From the NCBI GenBank assembly GCA_964004625.1, contig CAXFOB010000020.1, positions 1 to 42,701 on the forward strand: a stretch of 42,701 nucleotides of DNA, given 5' to 3'. Source of the stretch: GCA-002697625 sp002697625. GTDB lineage: Bacteria; Bacteroidota; Bacteroidia; Flavobacteriales; BACL11. The position numbers and the translations under genes were made by a program. The notes under the pieces were generated by a model. It had not been told where the DNA came from, did no database searches, and worked only from the letters and a program-made list of their open reading frames with translations. Of this stretch, positions 6,997 to 15,916 are shown piece after piece (position 1 is the first letter of the stretch; every line of letters begins with the position of its first letter).

Positions 6997-8148
6997 ATGG
7001 GATGTGGAACAGGTGGTGGATGTGATGGTTGTGCAGTTTCTGAAAAAAGAGGCTGCGGAACAAGTTCAGTATTTAATTGGCTTGCAAAAGTTGACGATTC
7101 AAAAAGTAATAATTATTCTGATTTAGTAGAGGTACAATTTAAAAAGAATAGAAAGGGATATTTTCAAAATACAGACAACATAACAATATCTGAAGGAGAT
7201 TTTGTTGCAGTAGAAGGAACTTCTGGTCATGATATAGGCAAAATTACTTTAATAGGAGAGATTGTCAACCACCAGTTAAAAAGAAAAAAGATAAACACAA
7301 CCAAAGACCCACTTAAAAAAATATACAGACTAGCTAAAGAAAATGATATTGTAAAATTTGAGCAAGCCATAGATTTGGAGGACCCAACTCTAAAAAAAGC
7401 TAAACTCATAATAAATACTCATAAATTAGAGATGAAGTTAGTAGATGTAGAATATCAGGGGGATAAATCTAAAGCAATATTTTATTATACCGCAGAAAAA
7501 AGGGTAGATTTTAGAGAATTGATTAAGGAGTTTTCCAGAACATTTGGAATTAGAATAGAGATGAGACAAATAGGAGTTAGACAAGAAGCGGCTATGGTTG
7601 GAGGAATTGGGAGCTGTGGTAGGGAGTTGTGTTGTTCTACCTGGATGACAGATTTTCCAGCTGTTTCGACCTCCTCTGCTAGATATCAACAACTTTCAAT
7701 AAATCCTCAAAAAATTTCTGGGCAATGTGGAAAATTAAAATGTTGTCTTAATTTTGAATTAGACTCTTACCTAGATTCTTTAAAATATTTCCCCAAGCCT
7801 AAACAAGTAGTAAAAACTAAAAAAGGAGAAGCAAAACAGATTAAAATTGATGTTTTTAAGAAAAAACTATGGTATGTATACAAAAGTAAAGACCCAGGTA
7901 TTTTCGAATTATCATTAAAACAGGTTTTACAAATTATTGAAGATAATAAAAATGGAAAATCTCCATCATCCCTAGAAGAATTAATAGAAGAAAAAGAGAT
8001 TAAGAAAGTAGATTTCAAAAATGTAGTAGGACAGGATAATATCAATAGGTTTGATAAAAAATCTAAAAAGAAAAAATCGAAAAACAAAAACTTTAAAAAA
8101 CGTAATAGAAATAATAAAAGATCAGATAAAACACAAAATGAAAAATAG
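6997..8148 (+). CDS. ricT: PSP1-domain protein, RicT/YaaT family
   Basis: A 383-residue cytoplasmic protein of the PSP1 family. In Bacillus the relative RicT (YaaT) works with RicA and RicF in an Fe-S-containing complex that affects RNA maturation. The N terminus is cysteine-rich (C3, C9, C12, C20), followed by the PSP1 core: GDFVAVEG, GHDIGKITL, YTAEKRVDFRELIKEF, RIEMRQIGVRQEAAMVGGIG. Two further cysteine clusters, SCGRELCC and QCGKLKCCLNFE, are family hallmarks. The C-terminal ~45 residues are a Lys/Arg/Asn-rich disordered tail typical of Bacteroidota versions. Here it lies after holB, as in Bacillus, where yaaT also follows holB, which supports orthology. Its last 11 bp overlap gldH. RNA-related function is inference by family. 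Confidence 0.85.
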   Translation: MGCGTGGGCDGCAVSEKRGCGTSSVFNWLAKVDDSKSNNYSDLVEVQFKKNRKGYFQNTDNITISEGDFVAVEGTSGHDIGKITLIGEIVNHQLKRKKINTTKDPLKKIYRLAKENDIVKFEQAIDLEDPTLKKAKLIINTHKLEMKLVDVEYQGDKSKAIFYYTAEKRVDFRELIKEFSRTFGIRIEMRQIGVRQEAAMVGGIGSCGRELCCSTWMTDFPAVSTSSARYQQLSINPQKISGQCGKLKCCLNFELDSYLDSLKYFPKPKQVVKTKKGEAKQIKIDVFKKKLWYVYKSKDPGIFELSLKQVLQIIEDNKNGKSPSSLEELIEEKEIKKVDFKNVVGQDNINRFDKKSKKKKSKNKNFKKRNRNNKRSDKTQNEK

Positions 8149-8617
8149 TGTCTCTATATATCTATTTATAACAATTTTACTCTCTTCTTGTACCAAAGAA
8201 ATGATTCAGTATTATAGTTTCCCAGAAAAAACTTGGTACTCAGAAGAAAATGTTAAATTTAACATACATATTGAAGACACTACTCGCTTATACAGTTTAG
8301 ATTTTGCTATAAGGCACACTACGTCTTATACTTATCAAAACATTATATTTTTCACACACCACTACCATAATGATATGAAAATATCAACTGACACTTTTAA
8401 TATTGATTTAGCAGATCTTAGGGGTAAATGGTATGGTAAGGGGAAAAGAGATATTCGAGAGCTCAATGGCCTTGATTATCAAGTTGATAAATTCTATAAG
8501 AAAGGAGCTCACACATTCGAACTAGAGTTAGCTATGAGGGACAATAATAATATTAAAATAAATCAATTAAATCATATTTCGGATATTTCATTGTTTGTAT
8601 TAGATATTAATGAGTAG
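8138..8617 (+). CDS. gldH: Gliding motility lipoprotein GldH
   Basis: GldH is an outer-membrane lipoprotein required for gliding and for T9SS-associated functions in Flavobacterium. I place the start at 8138 (MKNSVSIYLF, 159 residues) because this gives a clean type II signal peptide with lipobox LLSSC (cysteine 17); earlier in-frame starts would lie inside the preceding gene and bury the signal. The mature protein has the GldH pattern: a beta-rich core with IQYYSFPEKTWYSEENVKF, SLDFAIRHTTSYTYQNIIFF, a WYGKGKRDIRE segment and a C-terminal ISLFVLDINE. The start overlaps the PSP1 gene and the stop overlaps the PBP gene, so expression is likely translationally coupled. It points to a T9SS/gliding machinery elsewhere in the genome. 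Confidence 0.88.
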   Translation: MKNSVSIYLFITILLSSCTKEMIQYYSFPEKTWYSEENVKFNIHIEDTTRLYSLDFAIRHTTSYTYQNIIFFTHHYHNDMKISTDTFNIDLADLRGKWYGKGKRDIRELNGLDYQVDKFYKKGAHTFELELAMRDNNNIKINQLNHISDISLFVLDINE

Positions 8618-10952
8618 AAAAAAGAAAATATTAATTTGGATGTTATGTTTAAGTCCGTTTTACGGATTTCTAATTTTAATGTATATTGTAAAAATTAACA
8701 CAATATCGGAGAGTATACCTAATGATGGAAAAAGAACAGAGGGAATAATTTATTTTTCTGATTTAGAAAACCCCAAAAACAACTTATCCACTATAATATA
8801 TTCTTCAGACGGAAAAATACTTGGGGAATATTATAAAGAAAACAGATCAAATACTCACTACTCAGATTTATCCCCTGTTTTGATAGACGCATTGATTTCA
8901 ACAGAAGACATTAGGTTTAGGAATCATTCAGGTATTGATGTTAGGTCATTGTTTAGAGCTGTGTATGGAATTTTAACAGGAAGCAGTAGTTCCGGGGGAG
9001 CGAGTACTCTTTCTCAACAACTGTCAAAGATGTTATTTACAGGAAAAACCTCCTCCGGATTTGAAAGAGTAAAACAAAAATTAAAAGAATGGGTTGTGGC
9101 TGTAGAATTAGAAAAGAGATATTCAAAAAATGAAATTCTTTCTATGTATCTGAATCGTTTTGATTGGATAAATCAAGCTGTTGGAATTACCTCTTCTTCA
9201 AAAATATATTTTAATACAACTCCAAATAATTTAGAAATTAATGAAGCGGCAATGTTGGTGGGGATGTTAAAAAACCCCTCATTATATAATCCAAGAAGAA
9301 ATCCAGTTGGCACACAAAACAGAAGAAATGTTGTTTTAGCACAAATGATGAAAAACAAAAGAATCACCAAACCTCAGTTTGACTCTTTAAAAGCCCAGCC
9401 TTTAAACCTAGATTATCAAAAAGTTGATCATAATGAGGGGCCAGCTCCTTATTTCAGAGAGCAGTTACGACCCATGATGAAGGAATGGTGTTCGAACAAT
9501 AAAAAACCAAATGGAGAGTATTATAATTTATATACCGATGGATTGATAATATATACAACTATAGATTCTAAAATACAAGAACATGCAGAACAAGCTGTAA
9601 AACAAAAAATAAAGGAATTACAAGAGAAGTTCTACACCCACTGGGAGGGATATTCTAAAGCTCCATACCCGTCGGACTTTAGTAAAAAACAAATTAACGA
9701 GATTATTTTACAAGGTATAAAGAGATCAGAAAGATATCGAAAATTAAAAAACCAAGGAAAATCACAAAAAGAAATAGAAGACATATTTAATATAAAGGTG
9801 AAGACAACTTTGTTTTCTTGGAACGGAGAGGTTGACACATTAATCTCACCTAGAGACTCAGTAATTTATAATAAGTTTTTTATACATACAGGTGTTATGA
9901 GTATGAGCCCTGTTAACGGTCATGTTCGCGCATATGTTGGGGGAATAAATCACAAGTTTTTTAAATACGACCATGTATTACAAGGAAAAAGACAAGTGGG
10001 CTCAACATTTAAACCTTTTTTATACTCGTTAGCAATACAGGAGGGAATGAAACCCTGTGATAAAATATTAAACTCTCCCGTTGTATTTGATAAAGAAAAA
10101 TGGGGATTAGATAAGGATTGGATTCCTTATAATTCTGCAACAGATTTTGATGGACTTTCATTACCCCTAAAGTTTGGATTGGCTAATTCTATTAATATGA
10201 TGACAGCTTATATCATGCATCAATTTGGACCGAACCCCGTTGTTGATATGGCTCGAAAAATGGGAGTGAGGTCTAATTTACAAGCGGTGCCATCTATATG
10301 TTTGGGAACGTTTGATTTATCGGTTAAAGAAATAACAGCGGCTTATTCCACCTTTGTCAACAAAGGTGTTTATACTGAACCCGTTTTCATAACAAAAATC
10401 ACAGATAAAAATGGAGTGGTATTAGAAGAGTTTCCAACAGAGTCACACGAAGCGTTAAATGAGGAAACAGCAGCGATAATGATTAACTTATTAAAGGGAG
10501 CGGTAGATGGTGTGTATGATAAAGGATATCAAGAAAGGTCAATAGAATTAGATAAATGGAATAAATCTGGAGTAAGAGGAACTGCAAGGAGTTTAAGATA
10601 CACTTACGATATATCTGCTGAAATGGGGGGAAAAACAGGGACAACACAAAATTATTCTGATGGTTGGTTTGTTGGTATAACTCCAAATCTAGTCACCTCT
10701 GTCTGGACGGGATGTGAGGACAGGTCCGCACATTTTAGAGGAGAAGATGGTTATGGAGGAAATACTGCTTTAACAGTTTTTGGTCAGTTTATGAAGAATA
10801 TATACGAGGATGAAAACATCACAGATATTACACAAGACGATGTGTTTGAGTATTCCGATATAAACATAAAAAACAAGGTAGAGAATAAAATGAATTGTAA
10901 TCAAATAGACTTCTTAAACCCAGAACAAAATATTGAAGATGAAGAGTTTTAA
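8610..10952 (+). CDS. mrcA: Class A penicillin-binding protein (PBP1A-type)
   Basis: A 780-residue bifunctional peptidoglycan synthase: one N-terminal membrane anchor (about 6-28), a GT51 glycosyltransferase domain and a transpeptidase domain facing the periplasm. GT51 motifs are ALISTEDIRFRNHSGID (catalytic Glu in TED), GGASTLSQQLSKM, RVKQKLKEWVVAVELEKRYSK, EILSMYLN and AAMLVGMLKNPS. The transpeptidase has QVGSTFKPF (SxxK, active Ser), NSINMM (SxN) and GGKTGTT (KTG). The ATG at 8610 overlaps the end of gldH by 8 bp; the gldH-PBP order is common in Flavobacteriia as far as I recall. The acidic C-terminal tail is short. Confidence 0.95.
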   Translation: MSRKKKILIWMLCLSPFYGFLILMYIVKINTISESIPNDGKRTEGIIYFSDLENPKNNLSTIIYSSDGKILGEYYKENRSNTHYSDLSPVLIDALISTEDIRFRNHSGIDVRSLFRAVYGILTGSSSSGGASTLSQQLSKMLFTGKTSSGFERVKQKLKEWVVAVELEKRYSKNEILSMYLNRFDWINQAVGITSSSKIYFNTTPNNLEINEAAMLVGMLKNPSLYNPRRNPVGTQNRRNVVLAQMMKNKRITKPQFDSLKAQPLNLDYQKVDHNEGPAPYFREQLRPMMKEWCSNNKKPNGEYYNLYTDGLIIYTTIDSKIQEHAEQAVKQKIKELQEKFYTHWEGYSKAPYPSDFSKKQINEIILQGIKRSERYRKLKNQGKSQKEIEDIFNIKVKTTLFSWNGEVDTLISPRDSVIYNKFFIHTGVMSMSPVNGHVRAYVGGINHKFFKYDHVLQGKRQVGSTFKPFLYSLAIQEGMKPCDKILNSPVVFDKEKWGLDKDWIPYNSATDFDGLSLPLKFGLANSINMMTAYIMHQFGPNPVVDMARKMGVRSNLQAVPSICLGTFDLSVKEITAAYSTFVNKGVYTEPVFITKITDKNGVVLEEFPTESHEALNEETAAIMINLLKGAVDGVYDKGYQERSIELDKWNKSGVRGTARSLRYTYDISAEMGGKTGTTQNYSDGWFVGITPNLVTSVWTGCEDRSAHFRGEDGYGGNTALTVFGQFMKNIYEDENITDITQDDVFEYSDINIKNKVENKMNCNQIDFLNPEQNIEDEEF

Positions 10953-10954
10953 TT

Positions 10955-11656
10955 ATGATAAATAAAACAGTAAAAAACATTGAACAAGCGTTAGATGGTG
11001 TTGAAAGTAACATGACTTTTATGTTTGGGGGTTTTGGACTTTCAGGAATTCCCGAAAACGCCATATCCGCTCTTGCTAAAAAAGATATTTTTGGTTTAAT
11101 ATGTATTTCTAATAACGCTGGAGTAGATGACTTTGGTCTTGGGTTGTTATTACAAAGAAAACAGATTAAAAAAATGATTTCGTCTTATGTTGGAGAAAAC
11201 GTAGAGTTTGAAAGACAAATGTTATCGGGAGAGTTAGAAGTGGATTTAATTCCACAAGGAAGTTTAGCAGAAAGATGTAGAGCTGGAGGAGCTGGTATTC
11301 CAGCTTTTTTTACTCCAGCTGGTTATGGAACCGAAGTTGCTGAAGGAAAAGAGGTTAGAGAATTTAATGGAAAACCTCATATTTTAGAATCTGCACTTAC
11401 AGCAGATTTTGCTTTTATAAAAGCCTGGAAAGGAGACACCGCAGGGAACCTTATTTTTAAAGGAACAGCCCGAAATTTTAATCCACTAATGGCAATGGCT
11501 GGAAAAATCACAGTTGCTGAGGTAGAACATCTCGTTCCTGCTGGCGAATTAGACCCAAATCAAATACACACCGCCGGTATTTTTGTACAAAGAATTCTAC
11601 AAGGAGAGAAATACGAAAAAAGAATAGAACAAAGAACAGTAAGAAAGAGAGAATAA
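10955..11656 (+). CDS. scoA: 3-oxoacid CoA-transferase subunit A
   Basis: Subunit A of succinyl-CoA:3-ketoacid CoA-transferase (family I), which moves CoA between succinyl-CoA and acetoacetate. The 233-residue length is normal. Recognisable segments are FMFGGFGLSGIPENAI (the glycine-rich CoA-binding loop), LICISNNAGVDDFGLGLLL, SYVGENVEFERQMLSGELEVDLIPQGSLAERCRAGGAGIPAFFTPAGYGT (read in two parts) and AKGTARNFNPLMAMAGKITVAEVEHLVPAGELDPNQIHTAGIFVQRI in outline. It starts 2 nt after the PBP stop and overlaps scoB by one base, so it is the penultimate gene of the holB operon. Confidence 0.95.
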   Translation: MINKTVKNIEQALDGVESNMTFMFGGFGLSGIPENAISALAKKDIFGLICISNNAGVDDFGLGLLLQRKQIKKMISSYVGENVEFERQMLSGELEVDLIPQGSLAERCRAGGAGIPAFFTPAGYGTEVAEGKEVREFNGKPHILESALTADFAFIKAWKGDTAGNLIFKGTARNFNPLMAMAGKITVAEVEHLVPAGELDPNQIHTAGIFVQRILQGEKYEKRIEQRTVRKRE

Positions 11657-12312
11657 TGGCTTTAGATAAAAACCAAATAGCACAAAGAATTGCTCAAGAG
11701 TTGGAGCATAATATGTATGTAAATTTAGGAATTGGAATCCCAACATTAGTAGCCAACTACATTCCTACAGGAATTGATATTGAGTTTCAGTCCGAAAATG
11801 GAGTACTTGGCATGGGGCCATTTCCATTTGAAGGAGAAGAAGATCCTGACATGATTAACGCTGGAAAACAAACAATTACAACTTTAGACGGAGCGGTACT
11901 TTTTGATTCATCAAATTCCTTTGCTATGATTAGGGGTCAACATGTTCAACTTACTGTTTTAGGGGCAATGGAAGTGTCTGAGAATGGAGATATCGCAAAT
12001 TGGAAAATTCCGGGAAAAATGGTAAAAGGAATGGGAGGGGCTATGGATTTAGTAGCTTCTGCAGAAAATATTATTGTAGCTATGATGCATACGAATCGAG
12101 CGGGTGAAAGTAAAATTCTGAAAAGATGTAGGTTGCCAATAACAGGGGTAAATTGTGTAAAGAAAGTAGTAACAAACCTTGCGGTATTAGAAGTCACAAA
12201 AAATGGTTTTAAACTTTTAGAAAGAGCTCCTGGGGTAAGTGTAGAGGAAATAATAAACTCAACTGAAGCAGAATTAATTATCGAAAGAGAAACCCCTGAA
12301 ATGAGATTTTAA
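11656..12312 (+). CDS. scoB: 3-oxoacid CoA-transferase subunit B
   Basis: Subunit B carries the catalytic glutamate of the heteromeric CoA-transferase, visible in FQSENGVLGMGPFP. Other family blocks are NMYVNLGIGIPTLVANY, NAGKQTITTLDGAVLFDS, FAMIRGQHVQLTVLGAMEV, IANWKIPGKMVKGMGGAMD and VITDLAVLEVT-like VVTNLAVLEVTKNGF. The 218 residues are full length. The A of its ATG is the last base of the scoA TAA stop. The gene ends convergently with gpsA: the two stop codons overlap (12309-12312), and no terminator hairpin is visible. Confidence 0.96.
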   Translation: MALDKNQIAQRIAQELEHNMYVNLGIGIPTLVANYIPTGIDIEFQSENGVLGMGPFPFEGEEDPDMINAGKQTITTLDGAVLFDSSNSFAMIRGQHVQLTVLGAMEVSENGDIANWKIPGKMVKGMGGAMDLVASAENIIVAMMHTNRAGESKILKRCRLPITGVNCVKKVVTNLAVLEVTKNGFKLLERAPGVSVEEIINSTEAELIIERETPEMRF

Positions 12313-13310
12313 TTTAAACAATCAGTTAAAAGTTTTATTTGTTTTTTAGCAGATTTTTCTTCATATAAGATGTTGTAAACCGCTTCAGTAATTGGCATAT
12401 TTACTCTTAGACTTTCATTTATTTCAGCAATGCATTTTACAGAATAATATCCTTCCGCAATCATTTTTAACTGTAGTTGTGCAGAATCAATACTATAACC
12501 TCTTCCAATCATTTCTCCAAAAGATCTGTTTCTACTAAATTGAGAATATGCTGTTACTAATAAATCTCCTAAATAAGCAGACTCTTTTATGTCTCTTTTT
12601 ATTGGATGAACAGCATCAACAAAACGTTTTATTTCTCTAATTGCATTAGACACTAATACCGCTTGAAAATTATCTCCATAACCCAAACCATGACAAATAC
12701 CAGAAGCTAAAGCAATAACATTTTTTAATACAGCGGCGTATTCCGTTCCATAAATATCATCTGAAACAGTTGTTTTTATATACCTTCCAGAAATAGAGTT
12801 TGCAAAAAACTCTGCTTTATCTTTATCCCCACAAGCAACAGTTAAATAGGAAAGTCTTTCCAAGGCTACCTCTTCTGCATGACAAGGGCCGGTAACCACA
12901 CCGATATTTTGATACGAAACCTCATATTGATTATGAAGAAAATCTCCTACAATAGTATTGTTTTCCGGAACGATTCCTTTAATAGCAGAAATTACCACCT
13001 TATCCTTCAAGGGGATATTTAATTTTTTTAAAGTTTCTTTTAAAAAAGCAGAGGGAATTGCTAACACAATATAATCTGAATTTTTCACTACCTCATTAAT
13101 ATTAGAACTTAATTCTAATTTCTCTTTTTTAAGATCTGCATCTGAAATGTAATTAGGGTTGTGCCCATATGTTTTTATGTGGTTTATTACCTCTTCATTT
13201 CTCATCCACCAATTCACAGACTCAATATTTTCGCACAACATTTTTATAATGGAAGTAGCCCAACTACCCCCACCCAAAACACCTATTTTTTTATTTACAT
13301 TCAATCTCAA
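12309..13310 (-). CDS. gpsA: Glycerol-3-phosphate dehydrogenase, NAD(P)+
   Basis: GpsA reduces dihydroxyacetone phosphate to sn-glycerol-3-phosphate for phospholipid synthesis. It has the Rossmann motif GVLGGGSWATSI near residue 10, VVISAIKGIVPE with the catalytic lysine region, VVTGPCHAEEVA, TEYAAVLKNVIALASGICHGLGYGDN and LGDLLVTAYS. Length is 333 residues. No ATG is available: an in-frame stop lies just upstream (13317-13319), and the first usable codon is TTG at 13310, with another TTG two codons later. The TTG overlaps the lysS stop (TTGA), so translation is probably coupled to lysS. Confidence 0.95.
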   Translation of the reverse strand: MRLNVNKKIGVLGGGSWATSIIKMLCENIESVNWWMRNEEVINHIKTYGHNPNYISDADLKKEKLELSSNINEVVKNSDYIVLAIPSAFLKETLKKLNIPLKDKVVISAIKGIVPENNTIVGDFLHNQYEVSYQNIGVVTGPCHAEEVALERLSYLTVACGDKDKAEFFANSISGRYIKTTVSDDIYGTEYAAVLKNVIALASGICHGLGYGDNFQAVLVSNAIREIKRFVDAVHPIKRDIKESAYLGDLLVTAYSQFSRNRSFGEMIGRGYSIDSAQLQLKMIAEGYYSVKCIAEINESLRVNMPITEAVYNILYEEKSAKKQIKLLTDCLN

Positions 13311-14833
13311 GAATCTTCAGAATTTGATTTTTGTTTTGGTTTCATTTGAGGGAAAAACAAAACATCTTGAATAGAGATAGAGTTGGTCATAATCATACTT
13401 AACCTATCAATACCTATGCCCAACCCTGCGGTAGGGGGCATTCCATACTCTATTGCTCTAAGAAAATCCTCATCTAAAACCATAGCTTCATCATCACCTC
13501 TTTTCGCTAATTCTAATTGCTCTTCAAACCGAGACCTTTGATCAATTGGATCGTTCAATTCAGAAAACGCATTACAAATTTCCTTTCCATTACAAATAGC
13601 TTCAAATCTTTCCACCAAACCCTTATGTTCTCTATGTTTTTTTGCTAATGGAGACATCTCAATAGGATAATCTGTAATAAAAGATGGTTGTATTAAATGG
13701 CCTTCACATTTCTCCCCAAAAATCTCGTCAATTAATTTTCCTCTTCCCATACTTTTTTCTACCCCCACCCCCATTTTTTTAGCTGTTTCCGCTAAAGCAT
13801 TTTCATCCATTTGAGAAATATCGATTCCTGTAAAATGTTCTATTGCTTCATACATAGTATATCTTTTCCACGGTCTTTTAAAATCAATAAGGTTTTCACC
13901 TACTTCAACTTTAGTTGTTCCATGTAAATCCATTGCAATTTTCTCCACCATTTCCTCTACTAAATTCATCATCCAATCGTAATCCTTATATGCGACATAA
14001 AGTTCCACTTGTGTAAATTCAGGATTGTGAAATCTACTCATTCCTTCATTTCTAAAATCCTTAGAGAATTCATACACACCATCAAACCCACCAACTATCA
14101 ATCTTTTTAGGTATAACTCATTCGCTATTCTTAGATATAATTCCATATCTAGAGTGTTGTGATGAGTTTTAAATGGTCGGGCTGCCGCACCTCCATATAA
14201 AGGTTGTAAAATAGGGGTTTCCACTTCCATATATCCCTTATCATTTAAATAAGAACGCATGGAATTGGTAAGTTTCGTTCTTTTAATAAACACGTCCTTT
14301 ACTTGCGGGTTTACTACCAAATCGACATATCTTTGTCTGTATCTTTTTTCAGGATCTGTAAAAGCGTCATGAATCGTTCCGTCTGCATCAACTTTTGGCA
14401 ATGGTAATGGACGTAAGGATTTTGTAAGTATTTTTAATTCTTTTACTTTAATAGAGGTTTCTCCTACTTTTGTTGTGAAAACAACTCCTTTTATCCCAAT
14501 AAAATCACCTATATCTAATAATTTTTTAAAAACCGTATTGTAAAGTGTTTTATCTTCTCCTTCGCATATTTCATCTCTATTTACATAAATCTGAATTCTT
14601 CCTTCACTATCTTGTATTTCTGCAAAAGAAGCTTTCCCCATTACCCTTCTACTCATTAACCTTCCAGCAATAACAACCTCTGTTTCATCACCTTCTGTAT
14701 AGTTCTTTTTTATATTTACAGAGTTATTATTTACATCAAATAATTCTGCTGGATACGGATTTATACCTAGCTCTCTAAGCTTTTGTAAGCTTTCTCTTCT
14801 TACAATCTCTTGTTCTGAAAGTTCTCTACTCAT
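13307..14833 (-). CDS. lysS: Lysine--tRNA ligase (class II)
   Basis: LysS charges tRNA-Lys. I place the start at 14833 (MSRELSEQEIVRRESL, 508 residues), because the preceding in-frame codons are not family-like and span the promoter at 14849-14856. The N-terminal OB-fold anticodon domain includes VVIAGRLMSRRVMGKASFAEIQD. The class II core has RYRQRYVDLV, FLNDKGYMEVETPIL-like YLNDKGYMEVETPIL, motif 2 FRNEGMSRFHNPEFTQVELY, ITDYPIEMSPLAK and motif 3 GLGIGIDRLSMIMTN. The length is bacterial-typical and lacks any C-terminal extension. It leads the lysS-gpsA pair. Confidence 0.97.
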   Translation of the reverse strand: MSRELSEQEIVRRESLQKLRELGINPYPAELFDVNNNSVNIKKNYTEGDETEVVIAGRLMSRRVMGKASFAEIQDSEGRIQIYVNRDEICEGEDKTLYNTVFKKLLDIGDFIGIKGVVFTTKVGETSIKVKELKILTKSLRPLPLPKVDADGTIHDAFTDPEKRYRQRYVDLVVNPQVKDVFIKRTKLTNSMRSYLNDKGYMEVETPILQPLYGGAAARPFKTHHNTLDMELYLRIANELYLKRLIVGGFDGVYEFSKDFRNEGMSRFHNPEFTQVELYVAYKDYDWMMNLVEEMVEKIAMDLHGTTKVEVGENLIDFKRPWKRYTMYEAIEHFTGIDISQMDENALAETAKKMGVGVEKSMGRGKLIDEIFGEKCEGHLIQPSFITDYPIEMSPLAKKHREHKGLVERFEAICNGKEICNAFSELNDPIDQRSRFEEQLELAKRGDDEAMVLDEDFLRAIEYGMPPTAGLGIGIDRLSMIMTNSISIQDVLFFPQMKPKQKSNSEDS

Positions 14834-14848
14834 TTGTAATTTTTTTTG

Positions 14849-14856
14849 CAAAGATA
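14849..14856 (-). promoter_or_regulatory. -7 element of lysS-gpsA
   Basis: On the minus strand this reads TATCTTTG, a perfect TAnnTTTG, ending 15 nt before the ATG at 14833. This short but real leader supports the 14833 start. Confidence 0.5.
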
Positions 14857-14926
14857 GGAATTCTTTTATCCTAATATTTTGTAATTTAGGCATCTTTATA
14901 AAAACACTTTTAAAACACTTTTGAAT

Positions 14927-15916
14927 ATGAAAATGAATGAATATATAGATGATTTTACACATCACCTCAAAGAAGCAATGGAGATTGGAAACTCCTCTAA
15001 TTTAAATAAATCAGAATTTTTTTTTAAGAATATTTTAATTTGTGGGTTAGGGGGATCGGGTATTGGAGGAACAATTGTAAATGATATTATTTCACCTGAT
15101 TCAAATATTCCAATCACATCAACGAAGGATTATAATGTTCCTAATTTTGTTGATGAAAATACTTTAGTTATTGCATCATCTTATTCTGGTAATACAGAAG
15201 AAACCATTTTTGCATTGGAAAAATGTATAGAAAGAAACGCTGAGGTTTGTATTATAACTTCTGGAGGAAAATTAAAAGACATAGCGATTGAAAAGAACTT
15301 TAATTATATTATCATACCAGGAGGACATCCACCAAGAGCTATGTTTGGGTACGCTTTTACAGAGTTGTTTTATGTGTTAAATAAGTATGGAGTTATTAAT
15401 GACTCTTTTAAGAATGATTTTAAAAAGGCTATTCAACTTTTAAAAACAGAAAAACAAGACATACAAAAACAAGCGCTTTTATTAGCGGAAAAAATGTATA
15501 ACCAAACCCCAGTAATTTATGTAGCAAGTGGTTTTGAAGGGGTTGCGGTTCGTTTCCGTCAGCAAATAAATGAAAACAGTAAAATGCTATGTTGGCATCA
15601 TGTCATTCCAGAAATGAATCATAATGAACTTTTGGGTTGGAGAACAAATGTGGATAATTTGGCGGTAGTATATTTCCGAAACAAATTAGATTACGATAGA
15701 AATCAGATAAGAATTGAGATTAACAAAAAAGTTCTTTCAAAATTTACCCAAAACATAACTGAAATATGGAGTAAAGGAGATTCGGTTATCGAAAACACTT
15801 TGTATCATATTCATTTAGGTGATTGGGTAAGTTGGTATTTGTCTGAAATGAATAATGTAGACGCGGTTGAGATTGATGTAATTAATTATTTAAAAGAAGA
15901 ATTAGCAAAACTTTAA
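14927..15916 (+). CDS. Bifunctional phosphoglucose/phosphomannose isomerase (SIS fold)
   Basis: This enzyme type, first known in archaea, interconverts glucose-6-P, fructose-6-P and mannose-6-P and stands in for classical PGI in many Bacteroidota. The 329-residue protein has two SIS domains. Motifs are CGLGGSGIGG (39-48), SSYSGNTEETIFALE, IIIPGGHPPRAMFGYAF, YVASGFEGVAVRFRQQINENSK and EMNHNELLGW with its family histidine. I choose ATG 14927; ATG 14933 is also possible, and an upstream TTG (14921) is less likely. CACTTTTG at 14916-14923 resembles a -7 element. It begins an operon with lipB, the hydrolase and the exonuclease. Confidence 0.9.
   Translation: MKMNEYIDDFTHHLKEAMEIGNSSNLNKSEFFFKNILICGLGGSGIGGTIVNDIISPDSNIPITSTKDYNVPNFVDENTLVIASSYSGNTEETIFALEKCIERNAEVCIITSGGKLKDIAIEKNFNYIIIPGGHPPRAMFGYAFTELFYVLNKYGVINDSFKNDFKKAIQLLKTEKQDIQKQALLLAEKMYNQTPVIYVASGFEGVAVRFRQQINENSKMLCWHHVIPEMNHNELLGWRTNVDNLAVVYFRNKLDYDRNQIRIEINKKVLSKFTQNITEIWSKGDSVIENTLYHIHLGDWVSWYLSEMNNVDAVEIDVINYLKEELAKL

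Noticed and set aside
14834..14965. Longer N terminus of lysS
   Set aside because: It would cross the lysS promoter and the divergent isomerase start, and has no family similarity.
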